Shown one piece after another: positions 40,401 to 48,781 of a stretch of DNA of 64,000 nt. This DNA comes from Chryseobacterium gleum (GTDB taxonomy: Bacteria; Bacteroidota; Bacteroidia; Flavobacteriales_D; Crocinitomicaceae): contig CAMDAH010000005.1 in the NCBI GenBank assembly GCA_945888625.1, positions 1 through 64,000 of the forward strand, given 5' to 3'. Within the stretch, counting starts at the first letter, position 1; each line of letters starts with the position of its first letter. The position numbers and the translations under genes are program-made. A model generated the notes under the pieces. It searched no databases, was not told the origin of the DNA, and was given only the letters and a program-made list of their open reading frames with translations.

Positions 40401-42565
40401 GCAATCACGCCCGCATTTGGCGTTAAAACAAATTGCTCAGACTTTGTCGAAGTACTTTGAAAAATATTTCCGTTGTAGCAGGAATTGGCAATAAGTAAAG
40501 GATATCGCCCCTGGTTATCCCAATTTTCAGGTTCATCTAAGTTTACATCAAATCCACTTATAGACGACGTGGCGTGTCCGAAAAAATTCATAACCGTTAC
40601 TCCTTCTTGAATCCTACCCTGAATTGCTTGCACCTGAGCTGGTGTTAATGGATTTCCCGATTGTTTGGCGACTAGCGTAGTGTTTCCAGCAAAAAAGTCA
40701 TCTTCAGCTATCAGCGCCATTTGATTTAAATAAAGTTGAAATAAATACTGCTCATTTGAATTATTTCCACCAGAGAAATGCAAAATTTGTTTCTGCCAAT
40801 CTTTTGTTTGCGATGAATATAAAGACCCCTGATCTTGCTGTAATTCAAATTCTTTCACCTTGGATAAATAAATTTGAAGTTCAGCATTGTTATTTACTGA
40901 AATTCTACCGGTAGGAATTAAGGGTGTCCATTTATCCATCCCTCCCAAATTAGAGGTAATACACGCGTCGCAAGAAGGCTGTCCAAAAGAAGGGACAAGT
41001 GACATAGCATAATTTGCGGTGTTGATTCTTGAACCGGGCCCGGAAGTAAGTGCCGAGGAAACCGTAGCCTCGCGGATACCTTTTCCAATTAAGTATAATC
41101 CAACAGGCTTTTGGTTAGAAAGCGAGAATATGTAATGTGCATAGCGTCGTATCCCATTGATATGTTTTGGGATTCCTCCACCAAACTGCTGATATAATTC
41201 GTCTACCTTGGCAAGTAAAACGTTGTAATCGCCACCCAACACCGAACTTCGGTAAGTAGCGTAATCCACCACTGCGATTTCTGTTTTGGGGTGATAAACA
41301 AAAAGTAATGCCTTTTCCAAGTTTGGAATAGTGGAAAAATCGGTAAAAAAACCAGTGCCATTTACTAACTTAAATGCATTGATATTGTACAATGTATTAG
41401 CGTCTTGAAGCACAACTTTTTGCACTGACCCTGAATTGCTATTTGGAATAAGTACCTGAAAATTATTGGGCGAAACGGTTACCACAGGAACTTTTCTAGG
41501 CACATCACCAAGAACAAAACAATACGATGTTATAAAGCTAATCGCAGACATATTCAAGCGAATTTTACCTTGATTTACATTGTTTTGCACCAAAAATGTT
41601 GTTTTATTTGCATTTAAGAAAGAAGGGGTCCTTGGATACAAAAACGACCAATAATTAATCGATTGAAAATCAGATAGCGCACTTTGATCGCCAACAATAC
41701 TCACTTTAAAGTTTGTGCTCCCGGCAGCAGGTAAAATGGAAGACGGGAAATACTTGTTAATATGAATACCCTGATAGCCCGTAAAAATAGTGTCCATCAA
41801 AACATAATTTGAGGCGCCAATAGTATGCAGCGAGTGGTGATTGCCAAGTCCTCCAAATGCAGCATTTGAGGCCCCAACCGTAACGGCTCGATAATTTACC
41901 AAAGGAGCATCCACACCTTGATACACATTTTCTAGCAATGTGGATGAAAAGTTCCATGTGTAGCCGTTTATTCCATTTTGCACGGCACTCCCCCACCCCT
42001 CTCCAGAAACATAAAATGAACTAGAGGCTTCAGACGATTTTTCTCCTGCGATATAGGCTTGTGATAACGCTTGCCACTTTTCAGATAAAACATAATTGGA
42101 AGGTGCGTAAGAAGCAAAGTCTACGTCATTTTCAACCACAAAACGTTTGTTATTCTCGCTATTATTCCAAGTAAAAAAATATTGAATTGTGTCGTTGTAT
42201 AAACTGTATTTTGGATTACCCATTCTAGCAGGGTCGTCGTAAAGCGTTGAATCTAGCCAGCCATCATTTCTTTCCGCATAAAAAAAGATCTTATCTCCTG
42301 GGTCAAGCGTGTTATCGCCACCATCTTCAATAAAAAGTGGCAGTTCCTTTTCTTTACCAAACAGCTGTACATTTCCAGCAGTGAAGGAGGCAACTGGAAT
42401 CCCCGCTGCAGTAAGCGATTGAACATCAATTTTATACAGCCCAGTTTGGACCACGTTAAATGAATAATACTGTTGGGAATAGTTTATCCACTCATTTCCG
42501 TAGGTTTGAGAATGAGCGAAGGAGGAACAGATAAAAAAGAAAATTAGTAGGTAAAAATTTTTCAT
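37397..42565 (-). CDS. porU: T9SS sortase PorU (gingipain-family protease)
   Basis: This 1722-aa protein has a signal peptide (MKNFYLLIFFFICSSFAHSQ), an N-terminal prodomain-like beta region, a peptidase C25 domain (about 420-800) with the catalytic His in NFFGHATSS (about 655) and Cys in LLIANSCYNGN (about 693), then several Ig-like regions, and a C-terminal sorting domain (NYPNPFSTSTRFVFTL ... GVYLYRVQA). PorU cleaves the sorting domains of T9SS cargo and attaches them to A-LPS. It is about 550 residues longer than P. gingivalis PorU; the extra length lies after the protease domain. It overlaps porV by 4 bases, supporting a porV-porU operon. Confidence 0.93.
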   Translation of the reverse strand: MKNFYLLIFFFICSSFAHSQTYGNEWINYSQQYYSFNVVQTGLYKIDVQSLTAAGIPVASFTAGNVQLFGKEKELPLFIEDGGDNTLDPGDKIFFYAERNDGWLDSTLYDDPARMGNPKYSLYNDTIQYFFTWNNSENNKRFVVENDVDFASYAPSNYVLSEKWQALSQAYIAGEKSSEASSSFYVSGEGWGSAVQNGINGYTWNFSSTLLENVYQGVDAPLVNYRAVTVGASNAAFGGLGNHHSLHTIGASNYVLMDTIFTGYQGIHINKYFPSSILPAAGSTNFKVSIVGDQSALSDFQSINYWSFLYPRTPSFLNANKTTFLVQNNVNQGKIRLNMSAISFITSYCFVLGDVPRKVPVVTVSPNNFQVLIPNSNSGSVQKVVLQDANTLYNINAFKLVNGTGFFTDFSTIPNLEKALLFVYHPKTEIAVVDYATYRSSVLGGDYNVLLAKVDELYQQFGGGIPKHINGIRRYAHYIFSLSNQKPVGLYLIGKGIREATVSSALTSGPGSRINTANYAMSLVPSFGQPSCDACITSNLGGMDKWTPLIPTGRISVNNNAELQIYLSKVKEFELQQDQGSLYSSQTKDWQKQILHFSGGNNSNEQYLFQLYLNQMALIAEDDFFAGNTTLVAKQSGNPLTPAQVQAIQGRIQEGVTVMNFFGHATSSISGFDVNLDEPENWDNQGRYPLLIANSCYNGNIFQSTSTKSEQFVLTPNAGVIAYLGTIDYGFTSSLNEYSSTFYKQFSRDNYGGTIGSHIKNLIDSVLDASTDLITESTFSQMTLHGDPMLRLNPHNKPEIELTDPGVVFGPDDITLATDSITISVLLKNLGQSILGDFTLQVLRDFPGSVADSNYVFIVNGLDYEKTIQIKIPFYPLIGVGLNRFTISADIPSVVAEQYDEVTNNQVVKNFVINIDGIEPILPIDFAVVPRDTICLFASTIDPLAPINNYRFEIDTVHTFNSGFRRYANVTGLGGVKSVNWNQWISSLSNLPSSIIMVDSTVYYWRVAINEAVPVWKTRSFQYIINKEGWGQDDFHQFTFNTPIGININQLNEYREFAPIQKTISCLALASYSSPYIFDNAWYLNDEQQEYEVCNLTPKFHVAIIDKATLLPKETRYVYPNGTEVNPGNNYGNANDNAGCKPRPMRYFTFHQNNVAQIDAFQNLVENLVDNGDYILIYSPMTTRYDWWDLYDPGLYQTFANLGSDSIYAGRPNRPFIFLTRKGDPSFVVERVSQNNENIFLDTLISGSQLIGLETSPLIGPVAEWKSLFWKRDALEQSQGDSTLLNIKLYNAYGTYQATIDTLMTPNDSIIQLSNLINPVLYPFIRLEAKYFDSVTQTPAQLDFWHVVFAPLPEAAIDASNGITWTSIGDTLQEGQSVKFAVDVRNISDYGMDSLLVNYYIVDQNEVIHPISYPRQGQLLAGDLLRDTITFSSLGLVGQNWLRMEINPYVDLAQAFTDQPELTHINNILQFPFSVQSEDINPILDVTFNGQHILNNDIIAPTSEIVMSLKDENPYLIMSEDADTTLFGIYLTDPDGIQIKIPFMNANGEVIMQWIPAEAQNKKFKIIYPKYFEKTGTYTLLVQGSDKSGNLSGDFEYKINFEVIHESSITEFLNYPNPFSTSTRFVFTLTGDELPDDILIQVMNINGRIVREITEEELGALRIGRNITDFAWDGKDQFGDQLANGVYLYRVQAKINGQSVKQLASGADRFIQKGLGKMYLIR

Positions 42566-43647
42566 TTCATAGCATTCTTCGGTTTGACTAATTTAAACTT
42601 TATTGAAAAGATATGCGTGTAAAAATTAGCATCTGCATCACCTAATCGAGTAAAGGCATAATCTAAATGAAAGCCTTTAATTCCGATACCGAGTCCTAGA
42701 TTTGGTTGCACCCCCCAATAATTTGTCCCATCCATTTTACTAAATGACTGAATTGACGAAACCCCGCCCCTTAATTTAACAACTTCGCGAAAGCCAAACT
42801 GAACACCTAGATGTGGATCAACAGAAAAAGGTGCGGCACTAATAAGCGTATTACGTTTGCCGTCCGTTGTCACATCGAAGTCGACCTCAGCAGCAATGTT
42901 TAGTCCTTTTTTACCTAACTCATATTGACACGATGTGGCTAGAATAATGCGGGGTAAGGTTAATTCTAATCCATTGCTAGGAATTTCATTTCCTGTAGCC
43001 AGGAAAACCTGCTGCATTGATGGGTCCAAATTAAAAACCCAAGCATTAAAAGTGGAAGTCATATCGCGGACAACTGCGCCAAAACGCCACGTTTTATTTA
43101 ATTGATATTTCCACCCTGCATCGAGACCAAAACCCCATGCCTTTGCAAAATCGCCCACTTTTCGGTAGATCACTTTAACGGTTCCACCGACACTCATACC
43201 CTCCATCTTTAAACGAGAAGCATATGTGCCCAAAAAAGCATAGTCTCCCGCAGTAAAAGTGCTAATGTTATCGTAGTTAATTACACCATTATTATCGATT
43301 AATTGGGTGGTGTTAGGAATATCATCAACGCCAAATCGTATAAAGGAAAGACCAACAGCACTTCGGTCATTTATTGCATGTGCTACCCCCACGTAGTCAT
43401 ACTTTGCAATTCCTGCAAAAAATGCGGAGTGCATCGCGCTAACCTCAAGCCAGTTCCGCACACCAACTAAGCCTGCAGGATTCCAGTAAGCGGCTGTAAC
43501 GCCTTCGGCAGAAGCAACAACAGCATTTCCCATTCCATAAGCGTCCGCTCCAACGCCGATTGCCAAAAATTCATTAGAATATTTTTGGGTAAAAACAGCG
43601 TGCGAAGCTAATAAAATGGTAAAAAACGCAAATAAATAACCTTTCAT
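42562..43647 (-). CDS. porV: T9SS outer-membrane shuttle PorV
   Basis: This 361-aa protein has a signal peptide (MKGYLFAFFTILLASHAVFTQ) and the FadL-like 14-strand barrel pattern of PorV: YSNEFLAIGVGADAYGMGNAVVASAEGVTAAYWNPAGLVG at the start, alternating aromatic strands, and a C-terminal FYTHIFSIKFKLVKP. PorV receives cargo from the translocon and passes it to PorU. The adjacent porU gene overlaps its stop by 4 bases. Confidence 0.94.
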   Translation of the reverse strand: MKGYLFAFFTILLASHAVFTQKYSNEFLAIGVGADAYGMGNAVVASAEGVTAAYWNPAGLVGVRNWLEVSAMHSAFFAGIAKYDYVGVAHAINDRSAVGLSFIRFGVDDIPNTTQLIDNNGVINYDNISTFTAGDYAFLGTYASRLKMEGMSVGGTVKVIYRKVGDFAKAWGFGLDAGWKYQLNKTWRFGAVVRDMTSTFNAWVFNLDPSMQQVFLATGNEIPSNGLELTLPRIILATSCQYELGKKGLNIAAEVDFDVTTDGKRNTLISAAPFSVDPHLGVQFGFREVVKLRGGVSSIQSFSKMDGTNYWGVQPNLGLGIGIKGFHLDYAFTRLGDADANFYTHIFSIKFKLVKPKNAMK

Positions 43648-43783
43648 TTTATTAAATTTTAGACCTAATTAACCCAATTATTGATAAAAAATTGTGTTAT
43701 TTGTAATTCAAAAATTTGATTTGATAAAAATACTTTTTTTTAATACCAATCTGCAAAATTATTTAAAAAAAATAAACGTGTAA

Positions 43784-44614
43784 ATGTTTAGTTTTCCTAA
43801 TCTACTTACTGGGATGAATTTGATTTGTGGCATAATTTCTATTTTGGCTACGCTAGCAGGAAGAATCGATATTTCTCCTTTTTTTCTGTTTGCCGCAATG
43901 GTATTTGATTTTCTTGATGGGTTTCTTGCGAGAAAGCTTGGTAAAAGTAGTCCTCTTGGTAAACAGTTAGACTCCTTGTCAGATATGGTATCGTTTGGAT
44001 TAGCCCCAGGCATCCTTGTGATGGTGATGATCATGGTAGGCGTACACGATGGAAGAATTGCACCACATGATTACAATTTTGAGGCAAGCTCCTACACCTG
44101 GTTTCAAATACAAGCTTGGATGCAAGCTGTCTTTTATCAAGTACCAAATCAGTTCGATGCGACAATAAAATACCTTCCCTTTCTTGGACTCATCATTCCT
44201 TTTTTATCGCTGTTTCGTCTAGCAAAATTTAATATCGACGAAAATCAACACGACCAATTTATTGGTGTTCCAACCCCACTAAACACTTTATTTGTTTTAT
44301 TCTTTCCCTTGTATTTCCAAGCAAACTTTTCCACTTGGAACAGCGAGCACACATTAGTACTATTACTTTTTGATTGTTATTCTATCGCCCTGATTACCGG
44401 TCTATTTGCACTTTTATTAATTGCAAAGATACCTCTCATTGCTTTGAAGTTTAGTAATTTTAAGTGGTCAACTAATAAATTTCGGTACATTTTAATACTA
44501 ATTTCATTAATAAGTTTTATCCTATTTTACCTTTGGTCTATTCCTATAATTGTATTTTTGTATTTATTATTATCAATAATTGAAACACGTCAAAATAAAA
44601 CAAATGAAATTTAA
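43784..44614 (+). CDS. pssA: CDP-diacylglycerol-serine O-phosphatidyltransferase
   Basis: This 276-aa protein has the CDP-alcohol phosphotransferase motif DFLDGFLARKLGKSSPLGKQLDSLSD (DxxDGxxAR...GxxLDxxxD) at about 45-70 and at least six membrane helices. It makes phosphatidylserine from CDP-DAG and serine, the step before phosphatidylethanolamine. The end overlaps purS by 11 bases. Confidence 0.93.
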   Translation: MFSFPNLLTGMNLICGIISILATLAGRIDISPFFLFAAMVFDFLDGFLARKLGKSSPLGKQLDSLSDMVSFGLAPGILVMVMIMVGVHDGRIAPHDYNFEASSYTWFQIQAWMQAVFYQVPNQFDATIKYLPFLGLIIPFLSLFRLAKFNIDENQHDQFIGVPTPLNTLFVLFFPLYFQANFSTWNSEHTLVLLLFDCYSIALITGLFALLLIAKIPLIALKFSNFKWSTNKFRYILILISLISFILFYLWSIPIIVFLYLLLSIIETRQNKTNEI

Positions 44615-44855
44615 AGCTGAAATTGATATAATGCCACAGGATGCTTTGTTAGATCCTCAGGGAAAAGCGGTCACTAGTGCGATGCAAAACATAGGTTTAA
44701 TTGAAATTAATAACGTTAGGATAGGTAGACATATTCGCTTATTTATTGAATGTAACGATGCAAATACGGCTGAGTTAAAAGTAGAGGAGGCGTGCAAGAA
44801 ATTATTAGCGAATCAAATCATGGAAACGTATCGATTTACTATCGAAGCATGTTAA
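44604..44855 (+). CDS. purS: FGAM synthase subunit PurS
   Basis: The ATG at 44604 gives 83 aa (MKFKAEIDIMPQDALLDPQGKAV). The VMPK-like opening, LDPQGKAVTSAMQNIG, and NVRIGRHIRLFIE match PurS, the small subunit that couples PurQ glutaminase to PurL in purine synthesis. The start lies inside pssA. No purL or purQ is nearby, so in this genome purS is separated from its partners. Confidence 0.9.
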   Translation: MKFKAEIDIMPQDALLDPQGKAVTSAMQNIGLIEINNVRIGRHIRLFIECNDANTAELKVEEACKKLLANQIMETYRFTIEAC

Positions 44856-44895
44856 AATAATAAATTTAAAAAATTAATAATTAAAAATAGAAATT

Positions 44896-45849
44896 ATGTC
44901 TGAAGAAAACGCAAAGAAAGGGAACGGTTTTTATCTAATTGCAGTATTTGCTTTGCTTTTAGCATTAGCTTATGTCACTTACCAATGGTCAAGTAAACGT
45001 GCTGCTTTAAACGCGTGTACCAATGAAAATTTAGTGCTTAAGTCAGACATGGACGGCATGAACAAAATGATGGAGGGCTATGTAGGCACGCTATCAAATG
45101 ATTTAAAAACCGATTTCAAAAACATGTTGAATACCTACGATAAATTGATTGAAAAAGATCAAAGCAAAGCAGACAGTCTAAACGCTCAGAAAGAAAAGAT
45201 TCAAGGTTTATTGAACGACCTTAATGCAAATAAAAGATTTACCGCTTCTCAACTTTTTCAACTCAAAAAGGAAAATGAAACGCTCCGAAATATAATGAAA
45301 GGGTATGTTAAACAGATTGATGCTTTAAACACTCTAAATATTGAGTTAACCTCTAAATTAGACGAAACATCCACCCAGTTAAATTCAACCACAGTGGAGC
45401 GAGACGATTATAAGAAAGAAGTGGAAGAAAAAGATTTGCAACTTAAAAAAGGGGCCAAACTTGCGGTTACTGCAATGAACTCGGTGGCATTAGACTCAAA
45501 ATGGAATAAAAACATGAAAAAAACGGATAAAGCAAAAAATACAGTTCAAATCATGTCGAGCTTTACCATATCTCCTAATACAATTGCAACCGCTGAGAAA
45601 AAATCAATTTATTTACAAATTACTGCGCCGGATGGCAGAATATTACAGGCTCGATCGAACAATACAGTGGACACGGAACAAGGTAATGTGGCTTATTCTG
45701 ACAAGAAAGATATTGATTATCAAAATCAAGCAGTGGATGTAACCATTTATTACGACTTCAAAACCGACAAGGCCATAAAAGGAAATTATAAATTAAAAGT
45801 TATTTGTGACGGCGTGGTAATTGGCTCAGATAGTTTTACCCTAAAGTAA
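44896..45849 (+). CDS. Membrane-anchored coiled-coil protein of unknown function
   Basis: This 317-aa protein has an N-terminal membrane helix (GFYLIAVFALLLALAYVTYQW, residues 11-31) without cleavage site, a long coiled coil (about 55-195) and a beta-rich C-terminal domain (about 215-317, IYLQITAPDGRILQARSN; YDFKTDKAIKGNYKLKVICDGVVIG). It is not secreted but anchored in the inner membrane with its bulk probably in the periplasm. The family looks conserved in Bacteroidota; no function is known to me. Confidence 0.65.
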   Translation: MSEENAKKGNGFYLIAVFALLLALAYVTYQWSSKRAALNACTNENLVLKSDMDGMNKMMEGYVGTLSNDLKTDFKNMLNTYDKLIEKDQSKADSLNAQKEKIQGLLNDLNANKRFTASQLFQLKKENETLRNIMKGYVKQIDALNTLNIELTSKLDETSTQLNSTTVERDDYKKEVEEKDLQLKKGAKLAVTAMNSVALDSKWNKNMKKTDKAKNTVQIMSSFTISPNTIATAEKKSIYLQITAPDGRILQARSNNTVDTEQGNVAYSDKKDIDYQNQAVDVTIYYDFKTDKAIKGNYKLKVICDGVVIGSDSFTLK

Positions 45850-45870
45850 TTACTTAATTTTTAAAGAGAC

Positions 45871-46623
45871 ATGGGCAGCGTTGAATTTGTCATTAAAGAA
45901 CATATTGGCACCATTACATTTGGACACCCACAAAGCAATTCCCTTCCCGGAAAAACCCTTCAACTATTGGCACATACGATTTCAGACATGGGAGCCGATA
46001 CATCTGTTAGGGTAATTATTTTAAAATCTATAGGAGACAAAGCGTTTTGTGCGGGAGCAAGCTTTGATGAACTTATTGCAATAAATGATTTTGAAACCGG
46101 AAAAACATTTTTTTCTGGCTTTGCAAAAGTTATCAATGCATGCCGACTATCCCCAAAATTAATTATTGGAAGGGTGCAAGGAAAAGCAGTTGGCGGTGGT
46201 GTTGGAATAGCCAGTGCAACCGATTATTGTTATGCTACGCAACGTGCTGACGTTAAGCTATCTGAACTCGCTGTGGGTATTGGTCCTTTTGTAGTTGGTC
46301 CCGCAGTACAACGAAAAATCGGACTTGCTGCAATGAGCGAACTAGCCATAAATGCAAGCGAATGGAGAAGTGCTGAATGGGCTATGTCAAAGGGTTTATA
46401 CAATCAGGTATTCGACACTGTTGAGCAAATGGATATGGCCATTCACCAACTTGCAACAAAGTTATCCTTATCCAATCCTAAAGCGATGAGCGAACTGAAA
46501 AAAGTTTTTTGGGAAGGAACCGAAAATTGGGATCGCTTATTAATTGACCGAGCCGAAATCAGTGGTCAATTGGTTTTAAGTGAATTCACTAAGGAGGCAA
46601 TCAAGGCATTTAAAAGCCAATAA
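45871..46623 (+). CDS. Enoyl-CoA hydratase/isomerase family protein
   Basis: This 250-aa crotonase-fold protein has the oxyanion-hole segments FCAGASFDEL (about 64-73) and GKAVGGGVGIASATDYCYA (about 106-124) and the C-terminal trimerisation helices. The family hydrates or isomerises enoyl-CoA thioesters. The second acidic catalytic residue lies near LSELAVGIGPFVV, where E is preserved. A fatty or aromatic acid degradation role is likely, but the exact substrate is not clear. Confidence 0.82.
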   Translation: MGSVEFVIKEHIGTITFGHPQSNSLPGKTLQLLAHTISDMGADTSVRVIILKSIGDKAFCAGASFDELIAINDFETGKTFFSGFAKVINACRLSPKLIIGRVQGKAVGGGVGIASATDYCYATQRADVKLSELAVGIGPFVVGPAVQRKIGLAAMSELAINASEWRSAEWAMSKGLYNQVFDTVEQMDMAIHQLATKLSLSNPKAMSELKKVFWEGTENWDRLLIDRAEISGQLVLSEFTKEAIKAFKSQ

Positions 46624-46651
46624 AAAAATCTTCTGTTTTTTTAAAAAAATC

Positions 46652-46682
46652 TTTGTTAATAAAAACAAAAAAGTTATCTTTG
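46652..46682 (+). promoter_or_regulatory. Promoter of the ribosomal protein operon
   Basis: TTTG (46652-46655), 19 nt, TATCTTTG (46675-46682): an exact Bacteroidota promoter. It lies 42 bases before the L13 GTG start and shows that the longer L13 reading frame, which begins inside it, is not used. Confidence 0.88.
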
Positions 46683-46724
46683 CACCCCTATTTTAGGTTA
46701 AATGTTCTCATTAAATATAAAAAC

Positions 46725-47180
46725 GTGGATACATTAAGTTATAAAACAATATCAGGTAACGCTCAAACTGCCAATAAAAAATGGTTTATAGTTGATGCTG
46801 ACGGTCATACTGTTGGTAGACTTGCGAGTAAAGTTGCCAAAGTAATTAGAGGTAAATACAAAACAAATTTTACCCCACACGCAGATTGTGGTGACAATGT
46901 AATTGTTATCAATGCGGAAAAAATTACTTTCTCAGGTTCTAAACTTGCCAATAAGGAATATGTTCGCTTTTCTGGTTATCCGGGAGGTCAACGATTCACT
47001 ACAGCCGAAAATATGTTGCGTGATCATCCGGAAAGATTAATTGAAAAAGCTATCAAAGGCATGTTGCCGAAAAACACACTAGGCAGAAAACTATTTACCA
47101 ACCTAAAAGTTGTTGTTGGTAGTGAGCATAAGCACACAGCACAACAACCTGAATTATTAAATTTAGATTCACTCAAATAA
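46725..47180 (+). CDS. rplM: 50S ribosomal protein L13
   Basis: I place the start at the GTG at 46725 (M/VDTLSYKTISGN, 151 aa), which matches the usual Bacteroidota L13 N-terminus and lies after the promoter. The core has WFIVDADGHTVGRLASKVAK, GDNVIVINAEKI, GMLPKNTLGRKLF and HTAQQPELL. L13 is an early assembly protein of the 50S subunit. The S9 gene follows with one base between. Confidence 0.95.
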   Translation: MDTLSYKTISGNAQTANKKWFIVDADGHTVGRLASKVAKVIRGKYKTNFTPHADCGDNVIVINAEKITFSGSKLANKEYVRFSGYPGGQRFTTAENMLRDHPERLIEKAIKGMLPKNTLGRKLFTNLKVVVGSEHKHTAQQPELLNLDSLK

Positions 47181-47181
47181 T

Positions 47182-47568
47182 ATGGAAATTATAAACGCTC
47201 TAGGAAGAAGAAAAACAGCAGTTGCTCGTGTCTATTTGTCCAAAGGAAAAGGTACAATATCAATAAATAAAAAACCAGTAAACGTCATGTTTCCCATTGA
47301 TGTTTTACAAGCAAAGATAAACCAACCTTTCGTTTTGACTGAGACTGTAGGTGTTTATGACGTTAAAGTAAATGTAATGGGTGGTGGTATAAATGGTCAG
47401 GCTGAAGCAATTCGTCTTGGAATTTCACGAGCTCTTGTGGAAATTTCCGCTGATTACAAACCACTTTTAAAGGCAGATGGTTTGATGACGCGCGATCCTA
47501 GAATGGTGGAACGTAAAAAACCTGGGCAACCAAAAGCAAGAAAGAAATTCCAATTCTCGAAACGATAA
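47182..47568 (+). CDS. rpsI: 30S ribosomal protein S9
   Basis: This 128-aa protein has the S9 signature NALGRRKTAVARVYLSKG, GGGINGQAEAIRLGISRAL and the terminal RDPRMVERKKPGQPKARKKFQFSKR, whose tail reaches the P-site tRNA. It is cotranscribed with L13, the universal order. Confidence 0.96.
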   Translation: MEIINALGRRKTAVARVYLSKGKGTISINKKPVNVMFPIDVLQAKINQPFVLTETVGVYDVKVNVMGGGINGQAEAIRLGISRALVEISADYKPLLKADGLMTRDPRMVERKKPGQPKARKKFQFSKR

Positions 47569-47665
47569 TCGAGTTTGGTGGTTTAGTATCCAAACCTTTG
47601 AGCACCTGTCGAAAAGACCCCTCAATTGTTGAACTAAATAAGGAACGTAAACAAATAAAACCTAT

Positions 47666-48748
47666 ATGTCTAAATTAAATTTTGAAACACTTTTGGATGC
47701 CGGAGTTCATTTTGGCCACCAAAAAAGAAAATGGAATCCAGCAATGGCCCCATACATCTTCGAAGAGAAGAAAGGAATTCACATCATCGATTTAAATAAA
47801 ACAATCGTCCACCTGAATCAAGCATGTGCCGCCATGAAGCAGATTGCAAGATCGGGAAAGAAAATTCTTTTTGTTGCTACCAAAAAACAAGCTAAAGATA
47901 TCGTTTCTGAACGCGTTACAAGCATCAACATGCCCTACGTTACCGAAAGATGGACTGGAGGTATGTTGACCAATTTTCAAACGACCAAAAAGTCAATAAA
48001 GAAAATGACGGTAATTGACAAAATGAAATCAGATGGTACTTGGGAAACCTTAAACAAGCGTGAAAAGTTATTTAAGACCCGTCAACGTGAGAAACTAGAA
48101 AAAACGTTTGGTTCAATTGCTGAAATGACCCGTCAACCAGCGGCTATTTTTATAGTCGATATTCTTAAAGAACATATTGCCTTGGCAGAAGCTAAACGCC
48201 TAAACATTCCTGTTTTTGCCATGGTAGATACCAACTCCAACCCTAAATTGGTAGATTTTCCTATCCCTTCAAATGATGATGCCACTAAATCAATTACACT
48301 TATTTTAGATGAAATTTGTGATGCAGTTCGCGATGGCCTTGAAGATAGAAAAACAATGAAACCAGAAGCTGAAGGAGGTTCTGATGAAGCGATTGAATCC
48401 GTTAGTACTGCGCCAAAGACTAGAAAACGTTTGAATAGTGTAAATGCAAACGAAACAAAAGCTAGCGAAACAGTTGCACCAATTGCAGTATCAGCACCAA
48501 TTGCAGAATCAGCGCCGGTTGTGGAAGGAGCACCAGTTGTGGAAGGAGCACCAGTTGTGGAAGGAGCACCAGTTGTGGAAGAAGCGCCGGTTGTGGAAGA
48601 AGCGCCGGTTGTGGAAGAAGCGCCAGTTGCGGAAGTAGCGCCAGTTGTGGAAGTAGCGCCAGTTGCGGAAGAAGCGCCAGTTGTGGAAGTAGCGCCAGTT
48701 GCAGACTCTGAGCCTGATGCAGCGACTAGCCCTGAAGAACAAGTTTAA
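47666..48748 (+). CDS. rpsB: 30S ribosomal protein S2 with long repetitive C-terminal tail
   Basis: Residues 1 to about 235 are a standard S2 (FETLLDAGVHFGHQKRKWNPAMAPYIF; ERWTGGMLTNFQTTKKSI; FAMVDTNSNPKLVDFPIPSNDDA). The remaining 125 residues are a non-globular extension of Pro/Val/Glu/Ala hexapeptides (APVVEG, APVVEE, APVAEV), giving 360 aa against about 240-280 normally. The tail is acidic and probably disordered and exposed on the ribosome. The 97 bases before it contain a small hairpin (GGTTT/AAACC) but no leader I recognise. Confidence 0.94.
   Translation: MSKLNFETLLDAGVHFGHQKRKWNPAMAPYIFEEKKGIHIIDLNKTIVHLNQACAAMKQIARSGKKILFVATKKQAKDIVSERVTSINMPYVTERWTGGMLTNFQTTKKSIKKMTVIDKMKSDGTWETLNKREKLFKTRQREKLEKTFGSIAEMTRQPAAIFIVDILKEHIALAEAKRLNIPVFAMVDTNSNPKLVDFPIPSNDDATKSITLILDEICDAVRDGLEDRKTMKPEAEGGSDEAIESVSTAPKTRKRLNSVNANETKASETVAPIAVSAPIAESAPVVEGAPVVEGAPVVEGAPVVEEAPVVEEAPVVEEAPVAEVAPVVEVAPVAEEAPVVEVAPVADSEPDAATSPEEQV
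48512..48705 (+). repeat. 18-bp tandem repeat inside rpsB
   Basis: About ten units of 18 bp (GCACCAGTTGTGGAAGGA and one- to three-base variants) encode the hexapeptide A-P-V-(V/A)-E-x. Three neighbouring units are identical, so copy number is probably unstable by slipped-strand mispairing. All copies keep the frame. The long ORFs seen in other frames here are repeat artefacts. Confidence 0.9.
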
Positions 48749-48781
48749 TTCAATTATTTTTAACCTATAAAAACACAACCG

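Noticed and set aside
47569..47665. Ribosomal protein S2 leader regulatory RNA
   Set aside because: Only one short hairpin (GGTTT/AAACC) is visible, and I cannot match a known leader by eye.
48444..48778. Long ORFs in other frames over the rpsB repeat
   Set aside because: They are translations of an 18-bp repeat in shifted frames or the opposite strand and show low-complexity W/K or N/F patterns, not protein-like sequence.
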